Source: Acidobacteriota bacterium (GTDB lineage: Bacteria > Acidobacteriota > Blastocatellia > Pyrinomonadales > Pyrinomonadaceae). From it: a stretch of DNA of 51,788 nt. Positions 24,231 to 33,000 of this stretch are shown here, one piece after another; the first letter of the stretch is position 1; each line of letters opens with the position of its first letter. A program made the position numbers and the translations under genes. The stretch lies in contig JAFAVK010000105.1 in NCBI GenBank assembly GCA_019242475.1, positions 1-51,788 of the forward strand, given 5' to 3'. The notes beneath the pieces were generated by a model, which did no database searches, had not been told where the DNA came from, and saw only the letters and a list, made by a program, of their open reading frames with translations.

Positions 24231-24262
24231 GGGCTACCGGGTGGGGCCACGCCCGGCAGCCC
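24231..24262 (+). terminator. Stem-loop between pstS and pstC (partial terminator)
   Basis: GGGCTACCGGG (24231-24241) pairs with CCCGGCAGCCC (24252-24262) with one mismatch and a 10-nt loop; a short CTTCT follows. The place fits attenuation that keeps PstS in excess over the membrane components. Confidence 0.6.
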
Positions 24263-24281
24263 TTCTAATGACTTCCACGCC

Positions 24282-25292
24282 ATGAATAACCCGGCGCCCG
24301 CATCTCCAAGCCCCGCGTCAGAGTACGGCGCGCGAGCGCGCGCGTGGGACTGGCGGCGCGCGCTCGCGCCGACCGGCAACGTCGGCGACGCCGTCTTCCG
24401 CGCGGCGCTCTTCGGCTGCGCCCTGCTCCTGCTCCTGATCGTCGTCGCGATGTTCGTCGAGATCGGGTCGAACGCCAGACTTTCCATCTCAAGGTTCGGC
24501 CTCCCGTTTCTGGCCGGGCGCGAGTGGAACCCCGTCCGGGGCGAGTTCGGCGCGCTGCCCTTCGTCTACGGGACGGTCGTCTCCTCCCTGCTCGCGCTCG
24601 CCCTGGCCGTCCCCGTCTCGCTCGGCATCGCCGTCTTCCTCGTCGAGCAGGCGCCGCGCGCCCTCGCCCGCCTGCTGGCCTTCCTCGTCGAGCTGCTCGC
24701 CGCCATCCCCTCGGTCGTCTACGGACTCTGGGGCATCTTCGTCCTCGCCCCCTTCCTGCGCGAGCACGTCGAGCCGCCCCTCCAGAAGGCCCTCGGCTGG
24801 CTCCCCTTCTTCCAGGGGACGGTGACGGGCATCGGGCTCCTCACGGGGGGCGTCATCCTCGCCATCATGGTGACGCCGATCGTCACGGCGGTCGTCCGCG
24901 ACGTGCTGGCCGCCGTCCCGGTCTCGCAGCGCGAGGCGGCGCTCGCCCTGGGCGCGACGAAGTGGGAGACGACCCGCGTCGTGCTCGCCAACGGGGCGCC
25001 GGGCATCGCCGGCGCGATCATCCTCGGCCTGGGCCGCGCGGTCGGCGAGACGATGGCGGTGACGATGGTCATCGGGAACCGGCCCGAGATCTCGGCCTCA
25101 CTCTTCCAGCCCTCCTACACCATCGCCTCGGTCATCGCCAACGAGTTCACGGAGGCGACCGGCGACCTCTACCTGAGCGCGCTGGTCGAGCTGGGGCTGG
25201 TGCTCTTCCTCGTCACCTTCGTCGTCAACGGGGCGGCGCGCCTGCTCGTCTGGAGCGTCACGCGCGGCACGAGCGGGGTCGCGAGGGCATGA
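24282..25292 (+). CDS. pstC: Phosphate ABC transporter permease PstC
   Basis: A 336-aa inner-membrane permease with about six helices and an extended cytoplasmic N-terminus (residues 1-36). Family landmarks are PFVYGTVVSSLLALALAVP, the periplasmic insert after ELLAAIPSVVYGLWGIFVLAPFL, and the ABC-interaction loop EAALALGATKWETTRVVL (about 228-245) followed by GLGRAVGETMAVTMVIGN. The insert and FEATURES around PSVVYGLWG identify PstC rather than PstA. It overlaps pstA by ATGA. Confidence 0.94.
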   Translation: MNNPAPASPSPASEYGARARAWDWRRALAPTGNVGDAVFRAALFGCALLLLLIVVAMFVEIGSNARLSISRFGLPFLAGREWNPVRGEFGALPFVYGTVVSSLLALALAVPVSLGIAVFLVEQAPRALARLLAFLVELLAAIPSVVYGLWGIFVLAPFLREHVEPPLQKALGWLPFFQGTVTGIGLLTGGVILAIMVTPIVTAVVRDVLAAVPVSQREAALALGATKWETTRVVLANGAPGIAGAIILGLGRAVGETMAVTMVIGNRPEISASLFQPSYTIASVIANEFTEATGDLYLSALVELGLVLFLVTFVVNGAARLLVWSVTRGTSGVARA

Positions 25293-26110
25293 GTTCGCGG
25301 CGAGTCGTCAACGCCCTGATGTCAACGCTGACGGCGGCCTGCGCCTTGCTCGGCGTCGCCGTCCTTGTGCTCATCCTCGGCTACATCGCCTGGCGCGGCG
25401 TCTCCTCTTTGAGCCTCCAGTTCCTGATCGACACGCCGAAGCCGGTGGGCGAGGGCGGCGGCATCGGCAACGCCATCCTCGGCACGCTCCTGCTGCTCGC
25501 GCTGGCTTCCGTCATCGGGCTGCCCCTAGGCGTCGCCGCGGGCGTCTACCTCGCGGAGTTCGGGCGGGGGTGGTTCGCCGGGGTCGTGCGCTTCGTCTCG
25601 GAGACGCTGACGGGCGTCCCCTCCATCGTCACCGGCGTCTTCGTCTACACGCTCGTCGTGCTCCCGATGCGGCAGTTCTCGGCCCTCGCCGGGGGCGTCG
25701 CCCTCGGGCTCATCATGATCCCGGTCGTGACGCGCACGACCGAGGAGATGCTCCGGCTCGTCCCGGCGAGCTTAAGGGAGGGCGCGCTCGCCCTGGGCGC
25801 GCCGCAGTGGCGGGTGACGACGGGGGTCGTGCTGCCGGCGGCGGCCCCGGGGATCGCGACGGGCGCGATGCTGGCGGTGGCGCGCGTCTCGGGCGAGACG
25901 GCGCCGCTTCTGTTCACGGCCTTCGGCAGCCGCTTCTTCAACGTCTACCTCGACCAGCCGGTCGCCTCCCTGACGGTGCAGATCTTCAACTACGCCCTCT
26001 CGCCTTACGACGAGTGGCACGCGCAGGCCTGGGCCGCGACGCTGGTGTTGATGACGCTCATCCTCGTCATCAACGTCTCCGTCCGCCTGCTGACGAGGAG
26101 GAAGTTCTAA
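25289..26110 (+). CDS. pstA: Phosphate ABC transporter permease PstA
   Basis: A 273-aa permease starting in the ATGA overlap with pstC. Landmarks: GGIGNAILGTLLLLALASV, GLPLGVAAGVYLAEFGRG, TGVPSIVTGVFVYTLVV, IPVVTRTTEEMLRLVPASL and the coupling loop REGALALGAPQWRVTTGVVL (about 166-185), then RVSGETAPLLFTAFG. Pairs with PstC to form the membrane channel of the phosphate importer. Confidence 0.94.
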   Translation: MSSRRVVNALMSTLTAACALLGVAVLVLILGYIAWRGVSSLSLQFLIDTPKPVGEGGGIGNAILGTLLLLALASVIGLPLGVAAGVYLAEFGRGWFAGVVRFVSETLTGVPSIVTGVFVYTLVVLPMRQFSALAGGVALGLIMIPVVTRTTEEMLRLVPASLREGALALGAPQWRVTTGVVLPAAAPGIATGAMLAVARVSGETAPLLFTAFGSRFFNVYLDQPVASLTVQIFNYALSPYDEWHAQAWAATLVLMTLILVINVSVRLLTRRKF

Positions 26111-26115
26111 CGGTT

Positions 26116-26946
26116 ATGACGACTACCGCACCGGTGCCAGTCCTTGCGCCGAGCGGGCGCGACGAGCCGCCGCCGCGGCCGGAGGAGGCGCCCGCGAAGA
26201 TCAGCGTCCGCGGCCTGGACTTCTACTACGGGCGGGCGCAGGCGCTGCACGCCATCGCGCTCGACGTGCCGGAGCGGGTGGTGATGGCCTTCATCGGCCC
26301 CTCGGGCTGCGGCAAGTCCACCTTCCTGCGCACGCTCAACCGGATGAACGACACCATCCCCGGCGCCCGCGCCGAAGGCGACGTGCTCATCGACGGCGAG
26401 GACATCTACGCGCCCGGCGTGGACGTCGTCGAACTCAGGCGCAAGGTCGGGATGGTCTTCCAGAAGTCGAACCCGTTCCCGAAGTCGATCTTCGACAACG
26501 TCGCCTACGGCCTGCGCATCAACCGCCTGACGAAGTCGAAGTCGGAGCTGCACGGGCGCGTCGAGCAGGCGCTCCGTGACGCGGCGCTCTGGTCGGAGGT
26601 CAAAGACCGCCTGAAGTCCTCGGCGCTCGGGCTCTCGGGCGGGCAGCAGCAGCGCCTGTGCATCGCGCGCGCGCTGGCCGTGCGGCCCGAGGTGGTGCTG
26701 ATGGACGAGCCGGCCTCGGCGCTCGACCCCATCGCGACGCAGAAGATCGAGGAGCTGATCGTCGAGTTGAAGCGGCAGTACACCATCGTCATCGTGACGC
26801 ACAACATGCAGCAGGCGGCGCGCGTCTCCGACCGCACGGCCTTCTTCTGGCTCGGCAAGCTCGTCGAGGTCAACGAGACGGAGAAGATGTTCACCAACCC
26901 GGACGAGAAGCTGACCGAGGACTACATCACCGGCCGCTTCGGGTGA
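26116..26946 (+). CDS. pstB: Phosphate ABC transporter ATP-binding protein PstB
   Basis: A 276-aa ATPase. Walker A GPSGCGKST (61-69), the PstB hallmark LNRMNDTIPGAR just after it, Q-loop MVFQKSNPFPKSIFDNVAYG, signature LSGGQQQRLCIARAL (about 173-187) and Walker B VVLMDEPASALDP (about 193-205), H-loop IVTHNMQQAARVSDRTAFF. The first 27 residues are a Pro-rich extension not seen in most homologs. It lies 5 nt after pstA. Confidence 0.95.
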   Translation: MTTTAPVPVLAPSGRDEPPPRPEEAPAKISVRGLDFYYGRAQALHAIALDVPERVVMAFIGPSGCGKSTFLRTLNRMNDTIPGARAEGDVLIDGEDIYAPGVDVVELRRKVGMVFQKSNPFPKSIFDNVAYGLRINRLTKSKSELHGRVEQALRDAALWSEVKDRLKSSALGLSGGQQQRLCIARALAVRPEVVLMDEPASALDPIATQKIEELIVELKRQYTIVIVTHNMQQAARVSDRTAFFWLGKLVEVNETEKMFTNPDEKLTEDYITGRFG

Positions 26947-27057
26947 GCCGTCGGCCGCCGGCTTTAAGACCGTTGCATTCATCTCGCAAAGGGCGCGAAG
27001 ATGGTTCGGCCACAGGCTAACGGCCGGCGGCACACGGCTTCAGGGAGTTTATTACCG

Positions 27058-27717
27058 ATGGACTACCACAGGCGTTTAGACACGGAGTTGGACGTGCTGC
27101 GCGACCGGGTGCTCGTGCTCGGCGGCGAGGCCGAGGCCGCGCTCGGCCGCGCGATGTACGCGCTCGCCGAGCGCGACAGCGCGGCCGCGCGCGAGGTGCT
27201 CGAAGGCGACGACGCGATCGACCGGCTCGAAGTCGAGATCGACCGCCTCTGCATCGACGTGCTGGCGCTGCGCCAGCCCGCGGCGCGCGACCTGCGCTTC
27301 GTCATCTCGGTCGCCAAGATCACGCCCATCCTGGAGCGGCTCGCCGACCACGCCTGCAACATCGCGCGCGTCGCCTTAGACCTCAACGACGAGCCGCGGC
27401 TCCGCGCCTTCCCCGACCTCTCGCGGATGGCCGCGGTCGCCTCCTCGATGCTGCGCGCGGCGCTCGACGCCTTCACGCGCGGCGACGCGGCCGAGGCGCG
27501 GCGCGTCATCGGGCAGGACGACGAGATCGACGTGATGTACGAGCGGCTCTTCCGCGACCTGATCGGGCTGATGGTCGCGGAGCCGGCGGCGACGCCGCGC
27601 GCCGCGCGCCTGCTCTTCGTCGCCAAGCACCTGGAGCGCGTCGCCGACTACGTCACCGACATCTGCGAGCTGACCGTCTACATGACCGAGGCCGCGATCA
27701 TCAAACACAGCTACTAA
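27058..27717 (+). CDS. phoU: Phosphate transport regulator PhoU
   Basis: A 219-aa all-helical protein with two PhoU repeats, each carrying an acidic metal-binding E/D-x-x-x-D core: first around DDAIDRLEVEIDRLCID (about 52-68) with LRFVISVAKITPILERLADHACNIA, second around DDEIDVMYERLFRDLIG with LLFVAKHLERVADYVTDI. PhoU couples Pst activity to the PhoR/PhoB-type system and restrains phosphate uptake. CAGGGAG lies about 13 nt before the chosen ATG; about 110 bp separates it from pstB. Confidence 0.93.
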   Translation: MDYHRRLDTELDVLRDRVLVLGGEAEAALGRAMYALAERDSAAAREVLEGDDAIDRLEVEIDRLCIDVLALRQPAARDLRFVISVAKITPILERLADHACNIARVALDLNDEPRLRAFPDLSRMAAVASSMLRAALDAFTRGDAAEARRVIGQDDEIDVMYERLFRDLIGLMVAEPAATPRAARLLFVAKHLERVADYVTDICELTVYMTEAAIIKHSY

Positions 27718-27720
27718 GGC

Positions 27721-27794
27721 GTGAACCGTGAGCCGTGAACCGTGACGAGATAAACTGGGCTTTCACTTGTCACGGTTCACGGCTCACGGCTCAC
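27721..27794. repeat. Hairpin of GTGAACCGTGAGCCGTGAAC repeats
   Basis: Arms 27721-27746 and 27769-27794 match at 25 of 26 positions with a 22-nt loop. The arm is itself a tandem of GTGAACC/GTGAGCC words. It fills the gap between phoU and the response-regulator gene. Confidence 0.75.
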
Positions 27795-27806
27795 GATGTA
27801 CAAACT

Positions 27807-28529
27807 ATGAAGCCAGTGCTTATCGTCGAGGACGAGCCGGACATCGCCGAGGGGTTGCGCTACAACCTCGAGCGTGAGGGCTTGCGCGCGGTCGTGGCCG
27901 AGACGGGCGAGAAAGGGCTGGAGCTGGCGCTCGACCGGAACAACCCGCCGGCGCTCGTCCTGCTCGACCTGATGCTGCCCGGGATGTCCGGGACGGAGTT
28001 GTGCCGGAGGCTGCGGCGCGAGCCGGCCACGCGGCGGACGCCCATCATCATGCTTACCGCGCGCGGCTCGGAGTCGGAGCGCGTCGCCGGCCTCGAACTC
28101 GGGGCGGACGACTACGTCACGAAGCCCTTCTCGGTGCGCGAGCTGGTGGCGCGCGTCCGGGCGGTGCTGCGCCGCGCCGATACGGCCGCGCCCGCGCGCT
28201 ACGAAGACGCGCGGCTCTCAGTCCACTTCGACGACATGCACGTCTCCTGCGACGGCGCCGAGGTCAAACTCACGCGCAAGGAGTTCGCGCTTCTGGCGGC
28301 GCTCGCACGCCGCCCCGGCCGCGTGGCGACGCGCAACCAGCTCCTGGACGACGTGTGGGGGCAGCAGTACTACGGCGACACGCGCACGCTCGACGTGCAC
28401 ATCCGCCGGCTGCGCCAGAAGCTCGGCGGCTGCGGCGAGTGCATCGAGACGGTCGTCGGCGTCGGCTACCGCTTCACCGGCTGCGCCGGCAAGGGCGAGG
28501 CGCGGCGGGATGACGAGGACGAGTCGTAA
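27807..28529 (+). CDS. OmpR/PhoB-type response regulator
   Basis: A 240-aa regulator. Receiver domain (1-120): acidic pair EDE at 8-10, phosphoacceptor Asp54 in LVLLDLMLPG, Thr in IIMLTARG and Lys about 107 in YVTKPF. C-terminal winged helix (about 135-230): LTRKEFALLAALARRPGRV, VWGQQYYGDTRTLDVHIRRL and ETVVGVGYRF. Position after phoU makes it the likely PhoB/PhoP and the candidate binder of the 11-bp arrays in this window. A histidine kinase gene normally follows; here the next gene is an acetyltransferase, so the partner kinase must be elsewhere. No ribosome binding site is visible after the hairpin. Confidence 0.88.
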   Translation: MKPVLIVEDEPDIAEGLRYNLEREGLRAVVAETGEKGLELALDRNNPPALVLLDLMLPGMSGTELCRRLRREPATRRTPIIMLTARGSESERVAGLELGADDYVTKPFSVRELVARVRAVLRRADTAAPARYEDARLSVHFDDMHVSCDGAEVKLTRKEFALLAALARRPGRVATRNQLLDDVWGQQYYGDTRTLDVHIRRLRQKLGGCGECIETVVGVGYRFTGCAGKGEARRDDEDES

Positions 28530-28534
28530 GGAAG

Positions 28535-28540
28535 TATAAT
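28535..28540 (+). promoter_or_regulatory. TATAAT box for a leaderless transcript
   Basis: TATAAT is followed by 6 nt and the ATG of the CAT-fold gene. No ribosome binding site fits, so the mRNA probably starts at or very near the start codon. Confidence 0.55.
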
Positions 28541-28546
28541 GGCCCC

Positions 28547-29194
28547 ATGCCCGAGTACCTTGATACAGAGGCTTGGAGCCGCCGCCACCTCTTCCGACTC
28601 TTCAAGGATTACGACGACCCGTACTTCAACGTCTGCGCCGACGTGGACGTGACGCCGCTGCTCGCGCTGGCGCGCGAGCGCGGGCTCTCCTTCTTCGTCA
28701 CCTACCACTACCTCTCGACGAAGACGGCCAACGAGGTCGAGCCGTTCCGCTACCGACTGCGCGGCGAGCGCGTCGTCGTCCACGAGCGCGTCCACGCCGG
28801 GGCCATCGTCCTGCTCCCCGACGACAGTTTTACCTTCGTCTACTTCGACTACACGGAGGACTTCGACGCCTTCCATGAGGACGCGCGGGCGAAGATCGAG
28901 AGGGCGCGACGCGAGCCGCCGCCGCTCGACGCGCGCGCGGGCCAGGACGACCTCATCTACCACTCGGTCATCCCCTGGGTCTCTTTCACGAGCATCTCGC
29001 ACGCGCGCGACTCGCGCCAGCAAAGCGGCATCCCCAAGGTCTCGTTCGGCAAGTACCGCGAAGCAAACGGCCGCGTGCTGATGCCCGTCTCGGTCGAGGC
29101 GCACCACGCGCTGTTGGACGGGTTGCACGCCGGCCGCTTCTTCGAGCGTTTGCAAAGACACTGCGCCGACCCGCGCGCCGCGCTGGGGCTATGA
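28547..29194 (+). CDS. Chloramphenicol-acetyltransferase-fold acyltransferase (CatA-like)
   Basis: A 215-aa protein, the size of a CAT subunit. The hallmark C-terminal motif VEAHHALLDGLHAGRFFERL (about 183-202) contains HHxxxDG; the second His (about 187) would be the general base. Other CAT segments are RRHLFRLFKDYDDPYFNVCADVD, FFVTYHYLSTKTANEVEPFRYR and SVIPWVSFTSISHA. CAT-fold enzymes form trimers and transfer acetyl from acetyl-CoA to a hydroxyl. No mobile context, so this is likely a housekeeping acyltransferase and not a resistance gene; the acceptor is unknown. Confidence 0.85.
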   Translation: MPEYLDTEAWSRRHLFRLFKDYDDPYFNVCADVDVTPLLALARERGLSFFVTYHYLSTKTANEVEPFRYRLRGERVVVHERVHAGAIVLLPDDSFTFVYFDYTEDFDAFHEDARAKIERARREPPPLDARAGQDDLIYHSVIPWVSFTSISHARDSRQQSGIPKVSFGKYREANGRVLMPVSVEAHHALLDGLHAGRFFERLQRHCADPRAALGL

Positions 29195-29623
29195 GCCGCC
29201 GTAGTCGAGCAGCCCCGTGTGCATCGTCATCTTCCACCCGCCCTCGACCTTCGAATAGACCTTGCACGCCCGCCCCTGCCAGTGCTGCTCCCTCCCCTCC
29301 CGGTCGCGCCAGAGCGTGTCCACGTCCACGACGGCGAAGGCGCCGTCCCCTTCGGGCGTGACGACGACCTTCACAATCTCGCGCCGGTTGTGGACAAGCT
29401 CGTGCGTGTCGAAGAGCTGCTGCCAGTTCCGGCCCCAGCGCCCGTAGTCGTACCGGCCCGCCCAGAAGACCCAGTCAATCGGGTCGTGATGATGTGAGGT
29501 CGGCGGCCAGGGCCAGACCATGTCCGGGTGGAAGACGCTCAGCAGCAGCTTCACGTCCTTCGTGTCCCAGGCGCGCGTCTCCCGGTTGACGATCTCGCGT
29601 ATCTCGTCTTCGATGTCGCTCAC
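29189..29623 (-). CDS. SnoaL/NTF2-like small protein; GTG start
   Basis: A 144-aa protein with the NTF2-like cone fold signature: N-terminal helix IEDEIREIVNRETRAWDTKD, then LLSVFHPDMVWPWP, and strands AFAVVDVDTLWRDREG, HWQGRACKVYSKVEGGWKMTMHTG. Start is GTG with GGAGGG 5 nt upstream. Such proteins bind small ligands or act as simple isomerases/dehydratases; WPWPPTSHHHDP contains His residues that could bind a ligand or metal. Overlaps the end of the acetyltransferase gene by 6 nt, convergent. Confidence 0.78.
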   Translation of the reverse strand: MSDIEDEIREIVNRETRAWDTKDVKLLLSVFHPDMVWPWPPTSHHHDPIDWVFWAGRYDYGRWGRNWQQLFDTHELVHNRREIVKVVVTPEGDGAFAVVDVDTLWRDREGREQHWQGRACKVYSKVEGGWKMTMHTGLLDYGGS

Positions 29624-29659
29624 ACATCCCTCCGCTTGAGCTTATTGTGAAAGAGATTG

Positions 29660-29721
29660 AACCGCAGAGACACAGAGGCACAGCTAAGTGGCTTTAGCTG
29701 TGCCTCTGTGTCTCTGCGGTT
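29660..29721. repeat. Perfect hairpin of the ACCGCAGAGACACAGAGGCACAG family
   Basis: Arms 29660-29687 and 29694-29721 are perfect 28-bp inverted copies around a 6-nt loop. It lies between the start of the NTF2-like gene and the end of the second receptor gene, both on the minus strand, so it may end the receptor transcript. Confidence 0.85.
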
Positions 29722-29733
29722 AAGCCATCCTCT

Positions 29734-32700
29734 TCAGAAGACGAACTTGACGGCGAGCTGGACGATGCGCGGGTCGCCGACGCCCTGGCGCAGGAAGCCG
29801 TCGAAGTTGAAGAGGCCGGGCGTGACGAGCGGGTTGATGTTGTTCGCCGTGTTGAAGGTATTGAACATCTCGAAGATGGGGATGAGCGCCGTCGATTCGC
29901 TGAAGTGGAAGGGGCGCTGCAAACGCCAGTCGAAGGAGAAGAACTCGTTGTTCTTCCGGAGCGTGTTGCGGTTCGTCGCCGTCCGCGTCGCGGGCGTGAT
30001 CGGCTGCGCCGAGCGCGCCTGCACGCGAGCGTTGAGGTCGAGGTGCCACGGCAGCGCGACGTTCGAGAAGAAGTTGAAGCGGTGGCGGATGTCGCGGTCG
30101 GAGAGCGCGTAGTCGAGCTGGAGGTTGTTGATGTCGAAGGCGCGGTCGGTGAACGGGTCGCGCTCGTTCGAGTCGTCGTCCATGTCCTTCGAGAAGGTGT
30201 AGTTGCCCTCGAACTGGTAGCGGTTGCTGAAACGCCTCCGCACGCCGATCGTCAGCCCGCGGTAGAGCGACTTGCCGTTGGCGCTCTCCACCATCACCTC
30301 GCCGAGGAAGGGCGAGAAGAAGTTGTTGCGGTTGACGTTGAGGAAGCGCGTCATGTGGACGCCCTTCGCGTGCGTGAAGTCAACGTAGAAGGAGAGGTTC
30401 GGCGCCAGCTCCTGCTCGAAGGCGACGTTCGCGGTGTAGACGCGCGGGTTGGCGTAGTCGCGGCTGAAGACCCGCACGCCCGAGAAGCACGGGAACGGGT
30501 TCGAGACCGTGCCGACGACGCAGGGCGTGACGGTCGAGGGCGGCGTGACCAGGTTCGGCCAGACGGGGAGGATCGTCGGGTTGGCGGTCGCGCCGCCGGC
30601 GATGGTCTGCTGCTGGACGCCGTTGGTCGTGATCGAGCCGACCTGCGAGAGCATGTTCTGGCGCGCGTAGTAGATGCCGTAGTTGGCGCGCAGCACCGAC
30701 TTGCCGTTGCTCGCCACGTCCCAGGCGAAGCCGACGCGCGGCTGGAACTCCTTCTTCGGGCTCGGGAGTCTGCCGTTCGAAGGGAAGCGCGGGTCGTTCA
30801 GGAAAATCCCGTAGGCCGTCTTCGAAGGATCGACGACGGGGTCGGGGAAGATTTGCGCCTCCCAGCGCAGGCCGTAGGTGCCGGTGAAGTTCGGGCGAAT
30901 CTTCCAGGAGTCCTGCGCGAAGAGCGCGAGGTCTTCGTTCTTGATGTCGGAGAAGCCGGCGGCGTCGGTCGCCGGGCCGGTCAGGCCGGCGCCCTGGAGG
31001 AAGAGGAGGAGCGGCGAGCCCGTCGCGGTCGTCCCCGCGGGGCAGGCGGTCGGGGCCGTGACGTAGGTGCCGTTCGAGCAGCCCGTCGTGTTCGGCCCGA
31101 AGCCGCCCGCGGCCGCCGGCGAGGCGTAGCGCAGGAAGCCCGACACGCTGTCGAAGATGTATCGCCCCTCGAAGAAGCCGCGGAAGACCTGCGAGTTGCG
31201 GCTGTGTATCCACTCGCCGCCGAACTTGGCGGTGTGGTTGCCGGAGACGACGGAGAAGTTGTCCTTGAACTGCGCGCGCCAGAAGGTCTCGTCCACGTTG
31301 GGCGCGAGGAAGAAGGGGTTGCCGAAGCGGAAGGTCGTGGCGAAGCCCATCGCCGTGTCGGCCGGCACGTTCGAGGGCGTGGCGGCGCGCGGACGCACCT
31401 CGCGCCCGTAGGTGAAGTGGAACTCGTTGACCTTCGTCGGCGAGAGGGTCGAGAGGAGGTTGACGTTGAGGGCGTGAATCTTCGAAGGCCCCTCGGTGCC
31501 GTTGGCCGAGTCGCCGTAGGTCGCCACGTCGAAGGTCTGGTTCTCGTTCTTCGAGTAGTCGAAGTTGTGCGAGAGCGTGAGGTGGTTGTTCGCGTTCAGC
31601 TCCCAGTCCACCTTGCCGAGGATGGCCGAGTTGCGGACGGGGCGCTTGACGGGCTGCCCCTCGTCCTGGTTGCGCGTGGCCTTGATGAAGTTGATGAGCG
31701 CGAGCCGCTGGCAGTCGGTGTTCGCGTTAATCAGCGCCTCGTTGGCGACGATGGTCGGCGCGCCGACGGGGCAGGGCGTGTTGCCGACCTGCTCGGAGAG
31801 GTTGGCGCGCGTCAGGTTCTCGAAAATTTGCTCGAAGGCGACGAAGAAGAACGCCTTGTTCTTCTTCAGAGGCCCGCCGACGTTGCCGCCGAACTGCTCG
31901 CGGTGGAAGTCGGTGAGGGGCTTGCCGTCGGACGTGTGCGCGGTGAGGGCTTCGAGCCGCTGGAAGTGGAAGAGCGAGCCGTGGAACTCGTTGGTGCCGG
32001 ACTTGGTGACGACGTTGACGACGCCGCCCGCGGTGCGGCCGAACTCGGCGGTGGCGCCGGTGGCGACGACCTGGAACTCCTTGACGGCGTCGAGGGGGAT
32101 GTCGATGGCGGCGCGCTGGCCGCCCGCCTGCTCGCCGAAGAAGCCGTTCATGTAGTCGCCGCCGTCGAGGCTGATGTTGTTGAAGACGCCGCGCTGGCCG
32201 GCGAAGTTGATCTCGTCGCCGTCCGGCCCCTGCGTGACGGCGACGTTCGGCGTGAGCGTCAGGAGGTCTTCGAACTTGCGCCCGAGGACGGGGAGATTGC
32301 CGACCGAGCGCTCGTCGAGCGTGGTCGAGGTCTGCGCGCTCGCGGTGTCCACGGTCTGGACGGCCGAGACGTTGACGACCTCGTTGACGCCCGAGACCTT
32401 CATCCGGAGGTCGAGGTTCGCGGCCTGCCCGACCGTGAGCGCGAACTCTTCCTGCTTGAGCGTGGCGAAGCCCTGCTTCGAGGCGGTCAGGGTGTAGCGG
32501 CCGGGCGGGAGTTGCAGGAAGACGAAGCGGCCGCCCTCGTCGGTCGTGAGTGACTTGGTCAGGTTGGTCTCGACGTTCTTGACTTCGATGTTCGCGCCGG
32601 GCACGGTCGCGCCCTGCTCGTCCGAGACTGTCCCCTGGATGACGCCCGTCGTGATCTGCGTCTGCGCCGCGGCGCCCGCCGCGAAGGCGAAGGCGAGCAG

Positions 32701-32760
32701 GAGGGCGAAGACGAAACCGAAGGTTCGGCCGGCAGGTTTGCAGTTGGTAGGGGGAAGCAT
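29734..32760 (-). CDS. Oar-like TonB-dependent receptor (second copy)
   Basis: A 1008-aa outer-membrane receptor. ATG at 32760 has GGAG about 8 nt upstream. Signal peptide 1-32 (ending GAAA), CarboxypepD_reg domain (TVSDEQGATVPGANIEVKN, then GRFVFLQLPPGRYTLTASK) at about 35-115, plug domain (LPVLGRKFEDLLTLTPNV, VFNNISLDGGDYMNGFFG, TAEFGRTAGGVVNVVTKSG) and barrel ending QLAVKFVF. Compared with the 12683 receptor it has longer loops with Cys pairs (VTPCVVGTVSNPFPCF). A TTGACA promoter and a LacI-type palindrome lie upstream, hinting at sugar control. Substrate unknown. Confidence 0.92.
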   Translation of the reverse strand: MLPPTNCKPAGRTFGFVFALLLAFAFAAGAAAQTQITTGVIQGTVSDEQGATVPGANIEVKNVETNLTKSLTTDEGGRFVFLQLPPGRYTLTASKQGFATLKQEEFALTVGQAANLDLRMKVSGVNEVVNVSAVQTVDTASAQTSTTLDERSVGNLPVLGRKFEDLLTLTPNVAVTQGPDGDEINFAGQRGVFNNISLDGGDYMNGFFGEQAGGQRAAIDIPLDAVKEFQVVATGATAEFGRTAGGVVNVVTKSGTNEFHGSLFHFQRLEALTAHTSDGKPLTDFHREQFGGNVGGPLKKNKAFFFVAFEQIFENLTRANLSEQVGNTPCPVGAPTIVANEALINANTDCQRLALINFIKATRNQDEGQPVKRPVRNSAILGKVDWELNANNHLTLSHNFDYSKNENQTFDVATYGDSANGTEGPSKIHALNVNLLSTLSPTKVNEFHFTYGREVRPRAATPSNVPADTAMGFATTFRFGNPFFLAPNVDETFWRAQFKDNFSVVSGNHTAKFGGEWIHSRNSQVFRGFFEGRYIFDSVSGFLRYASPAAAGGFGPNTTGCSNGTYVTAPTACPAGTTATGSPLLLFLQGAGLTGPATDAAGFSDIKNEDLALFAQDSWKIRPNFTGTYGLRWEAQIFPDPVVDPSKTAYGIFLNDPRFPSNGRLPSPKKEFQPRVGFAWDVASNGKSVLRANYGIYYARQNMLSQVGSITTNGVQQQTIAGGATANPTILPVWPNLVTPPSTVTPCVVGTVSNPFPCFSGVRVFSRDYANPRVYTANVAFEQELAPNLSFYVDFTHAKGVHMTRFLNVNRNNFFSPFLGEVMVESANGKSLYRGLTIGVRRRFSNRYQFEGNYTFSKDMDDDSNERDPFTDRAFDINNLQLDYALSDRDIRHRFNFFSNVALPWHLDLNARVQARSAQPITPATRTATNRNTLRKNNEFFSFDWRLQRPFHFSESTALIPIFEMFNTFNTANNINPLVTPGLFNFDGFLRQGVGDPRIVQLAVKFVF

Positions 32761-32897
32761 ATTTTCTCCAGTCCGCTTGCGTTTGAGTTGCGCCAAGGGT
32801 CGGCCGCCCCGACTGCGGCGGCGGGTTTGAGAGGTGCGGGGGCGAAGACTGCAAAAGCCTCCGGCGCGAGGGTCGCGCCCCTTCGAAGGTTCGGCAG

Positions 32898-32940
32898 ATG
32901 TTAATGAGACGGCGTCGCGCCTGTCAACGTAAACGTTTGC
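32898..32940 (-). promoter_or_regulatory. Promoter with LacI-family-like operator for the second receptor
   Basis: On the minus strand TTGACA (32927-32922) is followed after 18 nt by TAACAT (32903-32898). Directly upstream of the -35, GTAAACGTTTGC (32929-32940) contains the palindrome AAACGTTT typical of LacI/GalR-family operators. Position and quality make it a reasonable candidate; no such regulator gene is in the window. Confidence 0.4.
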
Positions 32941-33000
32941 GCGGTTCAGACGGCGTTCAGACGCATGGATTTATTTGAAGACTATGCGTAATTGCGCCGT

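Noticed and set aside
28547..29194. Acquired chloramphenicol resistance
   Set aside because: No mobile element or resistance context; base use is like the neighbours; CAT-fold enzymes have many housekeeping roles.
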